Assembly (NCBI GenBank): GCA_951640165.1
Contig: OX621247.1
Coordinates: 32,834,001 to 32,898,000 of the forward strand
Source: Pseudoips prasinana
Lineage: Eukaryota > Arthropoda > Insecta > Lepidoptera > Nolidae
Reading direction: 5' to 3'
Length of the DNA: 64,000 bases
Of this stretch, positions 22,432 through 33,193 are shown in pieces. Positions within the stretch are counted from its first letter, which is position 1. Every line of letters starts with the position of its first letter. The notes under the pieces were generated by a model. The model worked only from the letters and a program-made list of their open reading frames with translations. It made no database searches and was not told where the DNA came from. The position numbers and the translations under genes are program-made.

Positions 22432-22540
22432 GGAATCGTTCATGTAGCGCTATAGGCCCCTGACGTGGCTTAACCACTGTGGGTTAGTTAGTGACTACAC
22501 TTGAAACCGACAGCTTAACGTGTCCTCCGAAGCATGGAGT
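22432..22540 (-). mobile_element. SINE-5S fragment
   Basis: GCCCCTGACGTGGCTTAAC and GACAGCTTAACGTGTCCTCC match the SINE-5S body. Confidence 0.6.
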
Positions 22541-22554
22541 TGCTAAGTTATTTA

Positions 22555-22805
22555 TTATACTTTTTATATTATATTATTTAATATATATAATATTATATAT
22601 AACTTAATACAAGCTAGCTAATTATCACTACTATTATAAAATAAATTGTATAAATGTTTTAACATTCCGTGTACCTAAATATCTGGAATATGGATATATC
22701 TGGATAACTAGAAATAATAACTGTATTACTACAAACATGTTCTGACTATTTACAAGCGCTTTTTTAAAGTCTACGTGAATAAAAACCTTTTTTATTTATT
22801 TATTA
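22555..22805 (+). mobile_element. LINE-tail K copy with TTTA tail
   Basis: CATTCCGTGTACCTAAATAT, ACAAACATGTTCTGACTATT and AGCGCTTTTTTAAAGTCTAC, ending GAATAAAAACCTTTTTTATT and TTTATT repeats. This copy shows the 3' tail best. Confidence 0.65.
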
Positions 22806-23785
22806 TTTAACCACATTAGTCACCACATCCATCTATAAAATGACCATATTTTTATATAATGAATAAAAATACGCGTGGTCAATGTATGAATGAATTATCT
22901 CTGTCGACGCCAGTAAAAGTTTCAATGCAAACACTAGTTTATTTTCCAAACCCAGAGCCACCGCTCGGCACATTTTTTTTTTTAATTTCTATTTTATCTG
23001 CGAAGATATAAAATTGCATGATATGATCTCCTAGCCCATGGTAAAATGTGTATTAGTTGTATTATTAGTCAGTAAGCCGTATTCTTTGTTGGAGATACAG
23101 ATAAATAAAACAGTAACTATGTATTTTAGGTTAAGGTTACTGATTAAACAAGCGCATGTGGCGAAATCTGATGGTTAGGGTCTCATTATTTAACTTAGCT
23201 ACTGTATTTACGTTTTAATTTACAACATGTGCCATTATTTGTTCAGGCGTTATTATACTTGCGAAGGAAAACACTGTTAGTTAACGCTTTGTCATGTGAC
23301 GTCACGTCGGCTTAAACCTCCGTCGGTACTAATAATTAATTTGTTGAAAATTTGGCTTTAGGTTCGTGGTTAATTAAAGATATTTGCTGTGTTGTGTGTT
23401 TGTAACAAATAAGAAACATAAATAAGTGATAAATGCGTTAGTGGGGCTAGTATTATGTAATTATAACAAAAGTTAATTTCTAAATGAGTGCGAATAAATA
23501 TCATGACATTTATTCACCACTTGGGTATAGAAATACAATTAATTGTACTCCTCAAGGTCACAATTATGCTTTTAAGTTAAGTAAAATTACACACGGCCCA
23601 AAAAAATAGAAAATCCTTCTTCTAAATATGCCACCAAATACCCAACTGCCTTTTCTTCACTCCTGGTCCATTCAACAGTTGCCTTTAATAGATCGCACCT
23701 AGCGATAAGGCCGCTATTTGTAGAATATTTTAAACATGCTGATATTTCATTTTATGTTATTAATTTGGTGTAAACAGAGGCGCAC
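22806..23785. other. No gene seen
   Basis: About 1 kb with no recognised repeat except TAGCGATAAGGCCGC at 23700, a possible LINE 3' UTR remnant. Confidence 0.4.
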
Positions 23786-23962
23786 TAGGCCCAAGTGGTT
23801 TAATATCTGAGCGTCTCCGTGCTTCGGATGGTACGTTAAGCTGTCGGTCCCGGTTGTAGCCATTAAGTTGTACTCGTTAAGCCATGTCAGAGGCCTACTG
23901 GCGGCCTAAGGCGGCTTGAACAACTCTGACACTAGGGTAACCACTGCCCATACGATAAGTAG
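23786..23962 (+). mobile_element. SINE-5S copy, lacking its 5S head
   Basis: AGTGGTTTAATATCTGAGCG, AAGCTGTCGGTCCCGGTTGT, tail CTGCCCATACGATAAGTAG. Confidence 0.7.
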
Positions 23963-24202
23963 TAGTAATTTAGTAAACAATAAAGAGTTACTTAAGTCTG
24001 ATAGTCCATCCATGTAGAGTCCATCCCTGTGGTAGGCGTATCACATAAATAGTGTAAAATGTTTAAATAAATAAAAGGTCACTACATATTAATACAATAT
24101 TAAAAGTTAGTAGACGTCGATCAAGAGGCAAACGCAGAAAGTTCTCAACCACTATATAATATTATATAGTATTTTAGAAGGTTTCTATTAGGTTTTAATG
24201 TA

Positions 24203-24337
24203 CATACGCCAGCACATCAAGCTACCACAATCTGTCAAATTTCCCCAATTGAAAATGAACCTTATACTTATGTGATAAAGTTGAAAATCTATAAAAGAAA
24301 TTAGACAGATTAGGGTAGCTGGATGTGCTGGCGTTTG
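24203..24337. mobile_element. MITE-135, copy 5
   Basis: TA-flanked, 135 bp, CATACGCCAGCACATC to GATGTGCTGGCGTTTG. Confidence 0.75.
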
Positions 24338-24955
24338 TACATAAGATTCATATCAATTTAAATAAAGAATTTATCCTAAAACCTAATTATTTCTAAGCAA
24401 ACTAATTATAAAAATAAATAAAATAAGAAAAGAAGACTGACAGAAGACAGCATTGCCACGTTGTATGGCAATGGTTATTCTCTGTGCAAAAATAAATAAT
24501 AATTTGAAAAGCAATTATTTTAAACGCTTAGATAAAAGCTAAAAACCAGTCCAAAGGTATTCTACATAGATTTTTAGGTATTTGATGAAATATAAAATAT
24601 CCCTAGTTTAGTTGGTGTGTGTATATAATAATTGTCTTTGGCAATTCTGTGATTGTTCTAAGAAGTTGCCAATAACTGCCACCTTGAGCGCTGCCTACGA
24701 GTTTTCAACTTCATCGCGTCAGTCAGTATGAAGCACTGTCTGACAACGCGTTACCAACACTTGTCAGTCCAGTACATTTTACATCAAATTGATATTTTTT
24801 GGAACGAAGTCAGGAATTTAAAGAAAATGTGTTTGCCCACTTTGTGCGACGTTTTTCTCACTGTGTTTTACTATTACTTATATACGAGTGCGTGTCTGCG
24901 TATAAAAGAAAAGAAAGAATTACATTTATTCGACACGACTTATCGGTTAACTAGA
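24338..24955. other. Unassigned; possible but weak exon-like segment at 24640-24950
   Basis: An arthropod initiator-like TCAGTCAGT precedes an ATG at 24728. A second ATG at 24827 would open with a hydrophobic stretch (DVFLTVFYYYLY). No conserved domain and no clear donor site, so I do not call a gene. Confidence 0.2.
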
Positions 24956-24959
24956 TAAT

Positions 24960-25256
24960 AATAATAATGTCCTCCTAGCCGAATTTCGGCCACGGCGGCC
25001 AGTCTCAACAGAGATTAGCCATCTGCGCGGGACATATTATAGTGCTCAAGTCATCGAGGTCAGGCACAGGACCGACGGCTTTGCGTGCTCTCCGAGGCAC
25101 GGGGGTATAATACCGCCAACTCCCAGACTTCGGGCTGAGGTTGAGAAATTTTACTTTTTACAGAAAAGTCTCAAAATCACTTATGGCCCGACCCAGGATT
25201 TGAACCCAGGACCTCGTTATCTGCGGGTGAACACGCTACCGCTAGACCAACGAGGC
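24960..25256 (-). mobile_element. SINE-A copy
   Basis: Minus strand: CGTTGGTCTAGCGGTAGCG, GGTTCAAATCCTGGG (B box), GGCGGTATTATACCCCCGTG, GAGCACGCAAAGCCGTCG, end with ATT repeats. Confidence 0.8.
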
Positions 25257-25290
25257 AGTCAACTCGATAATACACAATATAGAAATACTA

Positions 25291-25588
25291 TATCATCATA
25301 TCAGCCGAAAGACGCCCACATCTGTACAACGGCCTTCCCCAAAGATCTCCACAATTGCCGGTCTTGCGCTATCCGCATCCAGCGCCCCTCACAAGATCCT
25401 CGGTCCATCTTGTAGGGGGCTTGCCTACGCACTGCGTCGCCACTCGAGAACCTTGCTGCCCCAGCGGCGGTCAGTTCTATGAGCTATGTGCCCTGCCAAC
25501 TGCCACTTGAGCTTGGCAATTCTTCGGGCTATGTCAGTTACTTTGGTTCGCGTGCGGATCTCAGCATTTCTGATTCGATCTCGCACTA
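25291..25588 (-). pseudogene. LINE ORF2 C-terminal relic with ATGATG tail
   Basis: The minus strand encodes RTKVTDIARRIAKLKWQLAG and HRTDRRWGSKVLEWR, then degenerates through frameshifts to a GATGAT tail at 25291. This matches the fragment at 33.56-33.84 kb. The pattern and the microsatellite tail are as in RTE-type LINEs (recall). Confidence 0.65.
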
Positions 25589-25669
25589 TACATACACTAT
25601 ACAAAAATACATATTACATAATCAATTTTTACATAATCTCCTTTTTAGTCTTTCTGATTAAATTCGTTG

Positions 25670-25820
25670 CGGGATCCAAGACAGTTAAAGCGATTCCCCG
25701 GGACATGCCTGAGCTTCACCGCTCAGTGTCATTTCATTGTGTGCCACTGTTGATCCTGGCTTACAGGAGTTGCAGTGGTGGGTACGAGGGAGGGACTAGT
25801 CCCGTAAACCAAAAATACAT
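25670..25820 (+). mobile_element. LINE-like 3' region relic
   Basis: TCATTTCATTGTGTGCCACT and GTTGCAGTGGTGGGTACGAG match the element at 1.57-1.74 kb. Confidence 0.45.
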
Positions 25821-26098
25821 AATCAATTGAGTCTCGGTGTGATAGTGTGTGTCGAAAAGGCGTCAACTCAGAATTTTGCTGTAGGCAACATAAAGTCACC
25901 TACAGCCACTGATTTTCAGCTAAAACCTAGTGGCAGCAACAACAACCGAGATGTGAGTATGTGAGCCGACGAGCATTTTGTTCTATAAAATAAAATTTAT
26001 CTGTTATTGTGTACTGTAAAAAGAGATGTTATTCTGTCCACACTATGGTTACTTAACCGACTTATTTACTTTTATATAATTTAATAGCAATATAATAA

Positions 26099-26330
26099 TA
26101 ATATCCTGGGACATTATTTACACACGGCCATCTGATACAAAACTAAGCAGAGCTACTATGGAAACCAGATAACTGATATACTACATGTACTACTTCTCTT
26201 TTGTAAATACATACTTGCAATAGATAAATTACACCCAGATCAAGACAAATAGACATTTTCATGCACACAAATATCTGTACTGGGTGGGAATCAAAAAGCA
26301 AGCATTTGCCAACCACAACAGCAGGCCCGA
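26099..26330 (-). mobile_element. SINE-D copy
   Basis: ATATCCTGGGACATTATTTA, CAGATAACTGATATACTAC and TACACCCAGATCAAGACAAA in reverse-strand order, ending near CCAACCACAACAGCAGGCC. Confidence 0.7.
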
Positions 26331-26334
26331 AAGC

Positions 26335-26950
26335 TCAAAATATCGACCACCAATATACTGCCGTAAATTAAAACATTGATTTATAATACTAAAAACCCAA
26401 GCATTACTTATTTCATAAGTAATACAATCATAATTTTCGTACGTATGATCGCTCCATTGACGTCACGTGAAACAATTCACTAATGATCCCCATGTACGTC
26501 AACGTACATGTAACGTAGGATAAGTATGTTTTGTGTAATAGGCAGCATTCGGAATACAAAGGACGTAAGGGTCAAGAGAGCGAGGTAACATATTGATCTT
26601 TAACACTTTGTTATAAAGTCTAAAATGGAAGATTCGATGTTATAAGCGTGGGATGTGATTCTCAATGTTTATATTTTAGTAAGATTAGACAAGATTTGGG
26701 TTGAAACTCGTTTGGGTTTATAACTTCATAAACTCTGTTATGGGAATGAAACTGCACCTAAGGTACTAAACCTGCTTGCTCTTCGTAACCCATCCTAATC
26801 TTTGTTCACGTATTATCAGCACACCTTAACATTTCTTTTTCATAGGCAAATTAAGCTCCTTAACTTACGTTCTCAATTTTTTTTATTATAAGAAGACAAA
26901 TTTTGCACTAGGGAAATTAATCTACTATACTTTACAAACATATCATTGAC
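26335..26950. other. No gene seen
   Basis: Unassigned. It includes TTGACGTCACGTGA at 26458, a CRE-like/E-box-like string without context. Confidence 0.4.
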
Positions 26951-26951
26951 G

Positions 26952-26996
26952 TCCCTATGTCGCGGGGTACTTTACAATCGATGGACACAAATATAT
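26952..26996 (-). mobile_element. SINE-B tail fragment
   Basis: CCCTATGTCGCGGGGTACTT and GATGGACACAAAT are the reverse complement of the SINE-B end. It lies outside the inverted duplication that follows. Confidence 0.55.
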
Positions 26997-27001
26997 CAAG
27001 C

Positions 27002-27300
27002 TTTTACCAGTCCAGCATGCGACCCTACTTATGCAGTGGAAGCTTTTGAAGTCGGGTAATAGGATTTTAATTTAAATGACGTGCACGTGTGTCGCATCGG
27101 TTATGTCAGTCGCTACCATATGACAATGCCATTGTCATATTGATCACACAAATAAGTGACCTGCGCGGGTATCGAACGAAGTGTCGAGGCGACTGCCTTA
27201 ACCGCTGCGCCACACGTGCACGTCAATTAAATTACAATCCTATTTCCCAACCCCAAAAGCTTCCACACCATAAGTGGAGTCGCAAGCTGGACTGGTAAAA
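27002..27300. repeat. Large inverted duplication carrying SINE-B heads
   Basis: Arms of about 110-115 bp (27002-27113 and 27186-27300) pair with scattered mismatches. Each holds TTTTACCAGTCCAGC, AGTGGAAGCTTTTG, ATAGGATT, then GACGTGCACGTGTG and the SINE-B head. The centre has the near-palindrome ATATGACAATGCCATTGTCA. Confidence 0.75.
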
Positions 27301-27594
27301 TCAGACAGCGCTTCCATCCAAATCTCTCTAGATGCTTATTTGCTGACCTTAAAGTTTAAAAATATACTTGTTCTAACAAATTCTAAGCCCTTAGGTATCC
27401 CTTTAATTATTTAGTTTATAATAAATTTACTGACGTCATGATGTTAGAAGATATCCGATCAGTAAGTGATAAGCGTGAACTTTATACAAAGTTGACCTTT
27501 CCGTTTAAATCAACAGGTATCTTACGCATGTTCCGCCCACGCAGTAGCTGGGAGTATTGCGTTATGTTAAAACATATTGTTCTATCTATACATA

Positions 27595-27905
27595 TAATAA
27601 AATCGTAGGGAAGTCAAAACTGTACATTGAATATTTTTTTTAAAGGATACTTGGGGCGTGATCTCCAATCAATATCGAAGCCAAAAATATAGTTTGTAGA
27701 ATTTTTGTCTGTGTGTCTGTTTGTCTGTATGTATGTCCGGGCTGAACTCAAAAAGTACTGGATGGATTTACTAGAAATTTTGCATGAATATTACGAAGAG
27801 GTCGGGTCGACATATAGGCTACATATTATCACGCTATCACCTACGGGGGAGGAGCTATTATAATTTATAAAGTTTAACGCGGGTAAAACCGCGGGGCAAA
27901 GCTAG
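27595..27905 (+). mobile_element. Helitron Hel-B, copy 3
   Basis: TCTATACATATAATAAAATC start and GCGGGTAAAACCGCGGGG hairpin, ending GCAAAGCTAG, with T following. The interior matches 63.24-63.53 kb closely. Confidence 0.8.
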
Positions 27906-28024
27906 TATGGAATATATTTGAGACAACTTGGAATTTAGAACTTGGCCATGTTAGGCCGCAGTGTCTGGGCGAGATCAAAAAGCGGTCGCTTCTTCACTTG
28001 ACTTCTTTGCATGAGTGTGGAATG

Positions 28025-28188
28025 TCAAAATATAAACACATGGTCCGCCATAATAATAATATTTAACTCGTACCTTAATATAGAAATAACCATTCCGACG
28101 ATATGTAGTAAAAATATAGCTAACATTTTAAATTTTGATAATTAACTTTAAAAATTACATATGATCTCCTTGACAATAACTTAATATA
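28025..28188 (+). mobile_element. LINE-tail K, left part (split)
   Basis: CATGGTCCGCCATAATAATA, TAGTAAAAATATAGCTAA, ATGATCTCCTTGACAATAAC. It continues after the insertion at 28486. Confidence 0.65.
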
Positions 28189-28198
28189 AGCTAGCTTA

Positions 28199-28475
28199 AT
28201 TAAATTTGAATTTAATAGCATTATTCGCAATGCAAAGCGTTAATCTAATCTCAAAAATGGGTAATTATAAATTTTATCGTCCGGCGGGTCTCGAACCTGC
28301 ACCATCTACCAATCCGGGGTTAACTTCGTCCTCCGGCAGAGTGTTAGGGAATCCTAAATTCGATCTGCCAGTGTGTATCTTTCGTAGCTTAACGCAGAGC
28401 GCCTACCCCGGATTGGCAGGTGGTGCAGGTTCGAGACCCGCCGGACGATTAAATTTATGATTTCCCATTTTTGAG
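28199..28475. mobile_element. Inverted SINE-G pair inserted with a 10-bp target duplication
   Basis: AGCTAGCTTA at 28189-28198 and 28476-28485 flanks the insert, which interrupts the tail-K repeat. Arms of about 76 bp (CTCAAAAATGGG, ATCGTCCGGCGGGTCTCGAA, CCAATCCGGGGT) face each other. The plus-oriented half has a tRNA-like head with B box GCAGGTTCGAGACC. A third relic is at 35.54 kb. Confidence 0.75.
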
Positions 28476-28485
28476 AGCTAGCTTA

Positions 28486-28690
28486 ACATCATTACTATTA
28501 TAAAATAAATCTTATTGTAATTTTTTTTTCATACAATCCCTGTATATATGTACCTAGAAATCATTATAAATTAATTAATTATCTATTACTACAAACATGT
28601 TCTGACTATTTACAAGTGCTTTTTTAAAGTTTACGTGGATAATAACTTTTTTATTTATTTTATTTGTTTATTTAACATTCTCATTAACCA
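28486..28690 (+). mobile_element. LINE-tail K, right part
   Basis: CATCATTACTATTATAAAAT, ACAAACATGTTCTGACTATT, then TTTTATTTATTTTATTTG tail. Confidence 0.65.
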
Positions 28691-28736
28691 TATCTTTCGA
28701 CGTAAGCTCATGGGTGACGGTACATCTGCAAGTTAA

Positions 28737-28846
28737 CCCTTTATAAGGCAGTAGGTATATTTTTAATTTATTCCTCTTGAACTTTATTACAAGCCAATAG
28801 AGTTCAAAATATGGTGGCAATTATACGACCACTGCCCAGTAAAGGG
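28737..28846. mobile_element. Short piggyBac-like MITE (TTAA-flanked)
   Basis: TTAA sites lie at 28733-28736 and 28847-28850. Ends are CCCTTTATAAGGCA and TGCCCAGTAAAGGG. A second, interrupted copy is at 45542-46132. TTAA duplication with CCC...GGG ends fits the piggyBac superfamily. Confidence 0.7.
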
Positions 28847-28984
28847 TTAAATATTAAGTTGTACTGTAGACTAAATTTTTTTTTATTATAACCTTCCTTA
28901 TTTTAGTTTCTTTTTATTGAATGGTCCCAGAAACATCTTAGGCGTATCGTTATCAGATGTGTGGTTTTCGGCCTAGTAATAATA

Positions 28985-29178
28985 GCAGAGTCACCCTATA
29001 CTATCACGTGGGTGCCATAAAAGACGACTAAGGTATACCACTGTGTACTTCATACCACCTAACTGCGGTCGCCAACAAAGCTCGGTTACTTAGGCAAACT
29101 CTTTGTACATGGCAACGGTATAGAAACCTTTGGGGTAGGCCTATGTCCAGCAGTGGACGATATCAAGCTGATGATGAT
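28985..29178 (+). mobile_element. RTE-type repeat copy with ATGATG tail
   Basis: TCACCCTATACTATCACGTG, CTGCGGTCGCCAAC, GGCCTATGTCCAGCAGTGGA, CTGATGATGATATG. Confidence 0.65.
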
Positions 29179-29195
29179 ATGTATTGTTGTTGTTA

Positions 29196-29545
29196 CATAC
29201 ATACACTCACGCCTGTCACCCAGAGGGGTAGGCAGAGACAACGGACTTCCATTTGTCACGATCCTTGCATACCTCTTTCGCTTCGTTTACTGACATTATA
29301 TTCTTCATACATACTCGCCGGTTTATGGTACTTCTGACCTGCCCTTTCTTGAGTACGTCTCCGATTTGATCAGAGAATGTTCTACGAGGTCTTCCCCTTC
29401 CGGTTGTACCATTCACACAGGCCAGGTATACTTCTTTTGTCAATCTTCTTTCAATCATCCTTTCTAAATGGCCAAACCATCTCAGCATACCTTTTTCAAT
29501 CACCTTTTTTTTCATTGTTATTGTTCTGTTTAGCTTTAATAATCT
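29196..29545 (-). pseudogene. LINE ORF2 C-terminal fragment
   Basis: The longest clean LINE coding relic in the window: about 99 codons (29216-29515) with [34 protein letters not shown] and [20 protein letters not shown]. This block is the usual C-terminal region downstream of RT in a LINE group abundant in Lepidoptera (recall). No RT core remains upstream. Relics of the same family lie at 10.96 and 55.57 kb. Confidence 0.7.
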
Positions 29546-29704
29546 CTGGCGTGATCGAAATATTGATCTGTTCTGCGGTAGCGTGAGATTGCGCTAAGAA
29601 AACATTGAAAACATGAGTACTGAGTGATAACTATGCTGGTGCTGCTGGTACTGGTGTTTAATTAATCTCTTAGACATAATCAATTGTTATATTCTCTCAA
29701 TCTA

Positions 29705-30109
29705 CAGGGTGGCCTAGGATTTGACATTCAAACGCAAAATTTGGATACTTTATGATGCGGAGTATCCGAATCAACCCCATCTATTTCCACATTTTTTTTG
29801 ATACTTTGAAAATTTATGAGTCCCTAGCTCAAACTCTAATTTTGAACTTGCGAATAAATTCTAAGTCAGTTCTGCAATGATTAGATAAACCATACTTTTT
29901 AGGGTGTTAGTTTAAACTATGCTAATTAGTTATCACAAAAAAACAGAACAGAAATGTTCAACAGAACGAGAAAAAAATCTAAAACTGATGGTCGGTGAAA
30001 CTTACGAAAAAAATCATTAAAAAAAATTCTATCTCGTAAACTACGCAAAATCGTAGAATCATAAAGTATCTAAATTTTGCGTTTGAATGTCAATTCCTCG
30101 GCTTCCCTA
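29705..30109. mobile_element. 405-bp TA-flanked MITE with terminal inverted repeats of about 55 bp
   Basis: Left end CAGGGTGGCCTAGGATTTGA and right end TCAATTCCTCGGCTTCCCTA are inverted, as are GACATTCAAACGCAAAATTT and its complement further in. TA lies at 29703-29704 and 30110-30111. No transposase frame. Confidence 0.7.
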
Positions 30110-30544
30110 TATATGTGGAAATTGTTTAAAGCAATTTTTGTTAAAATATAGTTATTATTATGTTATGTCATTAATCTGTAAGCGAACACAAAGCAAAATA
30201 TATAATAGCAACCCTCTCCCAAAAGGAATTACGAACATGGATGTGAAAGAAACGGCGTTGACGAAATTTTACACATAAAATGAAAAACTTCGCTGAAGCA
30301 TTCAGAAAATTTACATTAATTTCGTATGAACAATTTATCAATCCCATTCCTTTCATCCGTTTATTTTAATTAAATCGTGGGATTTGTTTGAAGTTCATCC
30401 TTGTAGGGGAAAATTCCATCGTTTTCCATAATTGCGCATTTTCTTGCCTTATAAATAAAACATTCCGATTTTGTTTAAAATTGTTTTGAAGGCGTCTCCT
30501 TCTGTTTAAGTGGTTGAGTGAACCAACTATTTTGACGGACTGTA
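30110..30544. other. No gene seen
   Basis: Unassigned AT-rich DNA with two overlapping small open frames and no motif. Confidence 0.4.
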
Positions 30545-30720
30545 TTTTTACTTCATCATATCAGTCTATACATGTCTACTGCTGGATAAAGCTACCTCTC
30601 CCAACGATCTTCACATCGGCCGGTCTACATCAGCAGTTTCCCGCGACCCTTACAAGATCATTGGCGATGATGCGGACCCCACTGATTCGAAGTCGCAGAG
30701 AAACTGAGAGTATAGCCGGT
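30545..30720 (-). mobile_element. RTE-type LINE 3' relic
   Basis: CATCATATCAGTCTATACAT and GATCTTCACATCGGCCGGTC match the reverse-strand ends at 25.29 and 39.78 kb. Confidence 0.5.
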
Positions 30721-30764
30721 TCAATTGTTGTTTGGGTGACCTTAAACCATCTTTTGAGACCCAT

Positions 30765-30890
30765 AGTACCCTAGCGGCTACGTCGTTCTTCCGTAAGTCA
30801 TCACTGGCAACACTCTGACTGACTCACATATCACTCAGTGTGAGCGTACGTTGTGTCCGATTAAGTATTATTATTTTATTCTTCTTCTTT
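30765..30890 (+). mobile_element. Unclassified SINE-like repeat
   Basis: GACTGACTCACATATCACTC and GTACGTTGTGTCCGATTAAG also occur at 31.43-31.49 kb in the same order. Confidence 0.45.
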
Positions 30891-30902
30891 CATTTTTTTT
30901 TC

Positions 30903-31071
30903 CCTAGAAAACGGACAGCTGGGTCATTATGTGTACTATCACCAGCATAGTGCGTTCGCCAACCCGTCTGCCAAGCGTGGAGATTATGGCATATAACTCC
31001 CTTGTGGAAATCTTTTGGAGATGCCTGCGTCAGCAGTGGACGTCATCATGCTGACATGATGATGATAATTT
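30903..31071 (+). mobile_element. RTE-type LINE-tail/SINE family copy
   Basis: GTACTATCACC, CAAGCGTGGAGATTATGGCA, CAGCAGTGGACG, then TGACATGATGATGATAAT. Confidence 0.6.
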
Positions 31072-31075
31072 TTAA

Positions 31076-31371
31076 GAGGCCTATTACAGTCCACTAGCGC
31101 CGCCAATCGAAAAAATGTCATAACTCGTAATGTCATAAATGTCATAAATCGAAAAAATGTCATAAATCGTGCATTTGTAACAAAAACGGCCGTTTATGTT
31201 TTGAATGCACGATTTAGCTAAACAGCTATATTTCAAGTGTTGACAATGTGTTATAAAATTACGTTATTGCCTTTTCTACAGTAATAATAGACCACATTTT
31301 GTATTTTTGATTCTATTTACGAGTTATGACATTTTTTCGATTGGCGGCGCTAGTGGACTGTAAAAGGCCCC
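31076..31371. mobile_element. 296-bp TTAA-flanked MITE
   Basis: TTAA at 31072-31075 and 31372-31375. Inverted ends of about 50 bp contain CAGTCCACTAGCGCCGCCAA, TCGAAAAAATGTCATAACTC and complements. TTAA sites suggest a piggyBac-type nonautonomous element. It abuts the ATGATG tail of the preceding repeat. Confidence 0.75.
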
Positions 31372-31384
31372 TTAAGTACTTTCT

Positions 31385-31510
31385 TACTACCTCAGCCTCG
31401 CGTTTCGGGTTCGATCTCAGCATAGAACGACTTCATGAGTGACTCACGTATAGTTCTGAGTGTGAGTGTGCGTTGTGTCCGATTTATTTCCCTTCTTATT
31501 GTCTTCTTTG
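31385..31510 (+). mobile_element. Unclassified SINE-like repeat, second copy
   Basis: GTTTCGGGTTCGATCTCAGC is B-box-like. GAGTGTGCGTTGTGTCCGAT is shared with 30.77 kb. Confidence 0.5.
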
Positions 31511-32510
31511 TACTACTAAAATACAAACACCGGAAGGGAACCCCTATAGTCTCAGGCGATTATCTTTTAATCTTTATAAATCTCCAGGTTTTTTTAAGGA
31601 TCTAAGTGTCTGAGGATAAGCTCTATTTTCACCTGCAGGTTAGCAGATACAGAAATGACAGCCCTAATCATAACCCACGTCAGAAAACCCCTGAGCCCTT
31701 TAGCACCCCCGAGTCAAATGAGCGTGTAATGCCACAGACTATAAATAATCTGTGTTTCCCTCAGTAACGCCATGTTAATTTAATTTCCTGGCTCGCTGGA
31801 CATTTAGTTTAGCTATTTATGATACTTACATTATGGTTCATAGAGTATTTCTATTTTTTATAATAAAGCTTGCGCTAGCACAGAGTCAAACTAAGAGACT
31901 TAATTATATTTAAAAATCTTCTTTAAACTCCTAACGTATGTATGTAGGTATACTGTACCTCTTAAGTTTTCTTTTTATTTTATTTAGGAAACAGAGTCAT
32001 ATACAATAATTTAATACAAATTAGCGATTTTTAAAAATTAGGGTTGCATAACAGTTAATTCTCTATTTAATCTCTTGTAAAACAATTTTGAAATCTGTAA
32101 TTATATGGTTAGATTTCTAAGTAACGAATTGATCCGGTAGTATTACTAAAGTTCGACCATATATACAATTTCGGTACAAAGTGCCTTGAAACCAGTCATA
32201 CACGTTTACCATGAAACACAAGAACCTCAGAGCGAGACATTAATTCAATTAAATAGAATCGCGGTAAAGTTTGGTTCACAAGAAGATTTACCTACTATTT
32301 GTGAACGCCATCTAGGGGCGGACATTGTAACTAAACTTACGTAAATGATATATTAAACTGAGTGATATTAAAATTAGTTTTTGAATATTAAACAGTACAG
32401 ATACCTACGTACGATATTTAGTACTAGGACGTCGTCTGGGTTCTTTTCAGATAGTATTATCATCCCTTTGTTGATTAAATTATATTTTGATGATAAAGAC
32501 ATCGTATTAT
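31511..32510. other. No gene seen
   Basis: About 1 kb of unassigned sequence. Confidence 0.4.
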
Positions 32511-32512
32511 GA

Positions 32513-32655
32513 CCGACTCCTGCCCTGAGCATGGGGCGCTGAGTCTGAGCCTGAAGAGGCAGAAGGCGTTATAAGTGATTCCTTAGGGGCTTTCCTATTC
32601 TTGGCCACCGTTTGCCATGACACCTCAGCCTCTTCAGAGTCGCTGGACTCTGTTT
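32513..32655 (-). pseudogene. Possible LINE ORF1 relic
   Basis: The minus strand reads SSDSEEAEVSWQTVAKNRKA and then a Ser/Pro-rich stretch. Acidic Ser runs before 'WQTV..K.KA' resemble LINE ORF1 N-terminal parts (recall, weak). About 47 codons, with no Cys-His knuckles visible. Confidence 0.3.
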
Positions 32656-33193
32656 GGGCTAAAATAATTGTTTTGATTTTTTAAGCGCCTAAATCTAACG
32701 AGTGTTTTTAGTTCACTACCGTAGTGTTCCAAAGAAGAGAACTAACAAGAAACTCTTTGGTGATCACTTCTATAAATTGAAAGAGCCCAACACCTAACCC
32801 TGAGGTGACATCGAATTATGACTGACTCTTATGAAGTAGGAGCCAAAAACCTTGCCTTGCTCTCTCTCTCTTAAACTCAACAGTATATTTAACCAATAGG
32901 GTATTTCTAGACTATTATCACCTCTCATCTCGGTCTTTAAACGCGACTTATAACCTAACTTTAGGTGTATTCATAATACTATCGAATTCATTGATATAAT
33001 CTCTTTATTCATACAGATTTTATCATATAAAACGTTATGAATAACTATTGTTATTACAGGAAATATTTCATTTTATACTTGTCCCGATTTCCTGGATGAT
33101 TACGATTCCTATATCCTTTGTAAATACTGGATATTAGTAATGTAGTACAAACATTTTATTGAAAATATATCCCAGTTCAGGCCCAAGTCACGA

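Noticed and set aside
24728..24958. Gene beginning at 24728 with a signal-peptide-like segment
   Set aside because: No conserved motif, no supported splice donor and an immediate SINE. Kept only as a weak note.
26450..26520. CRE/E-box regulatory cluster (TGACGTCACGTG)
   Set aside because: A single short match with no nearby gene or repeated pattern.
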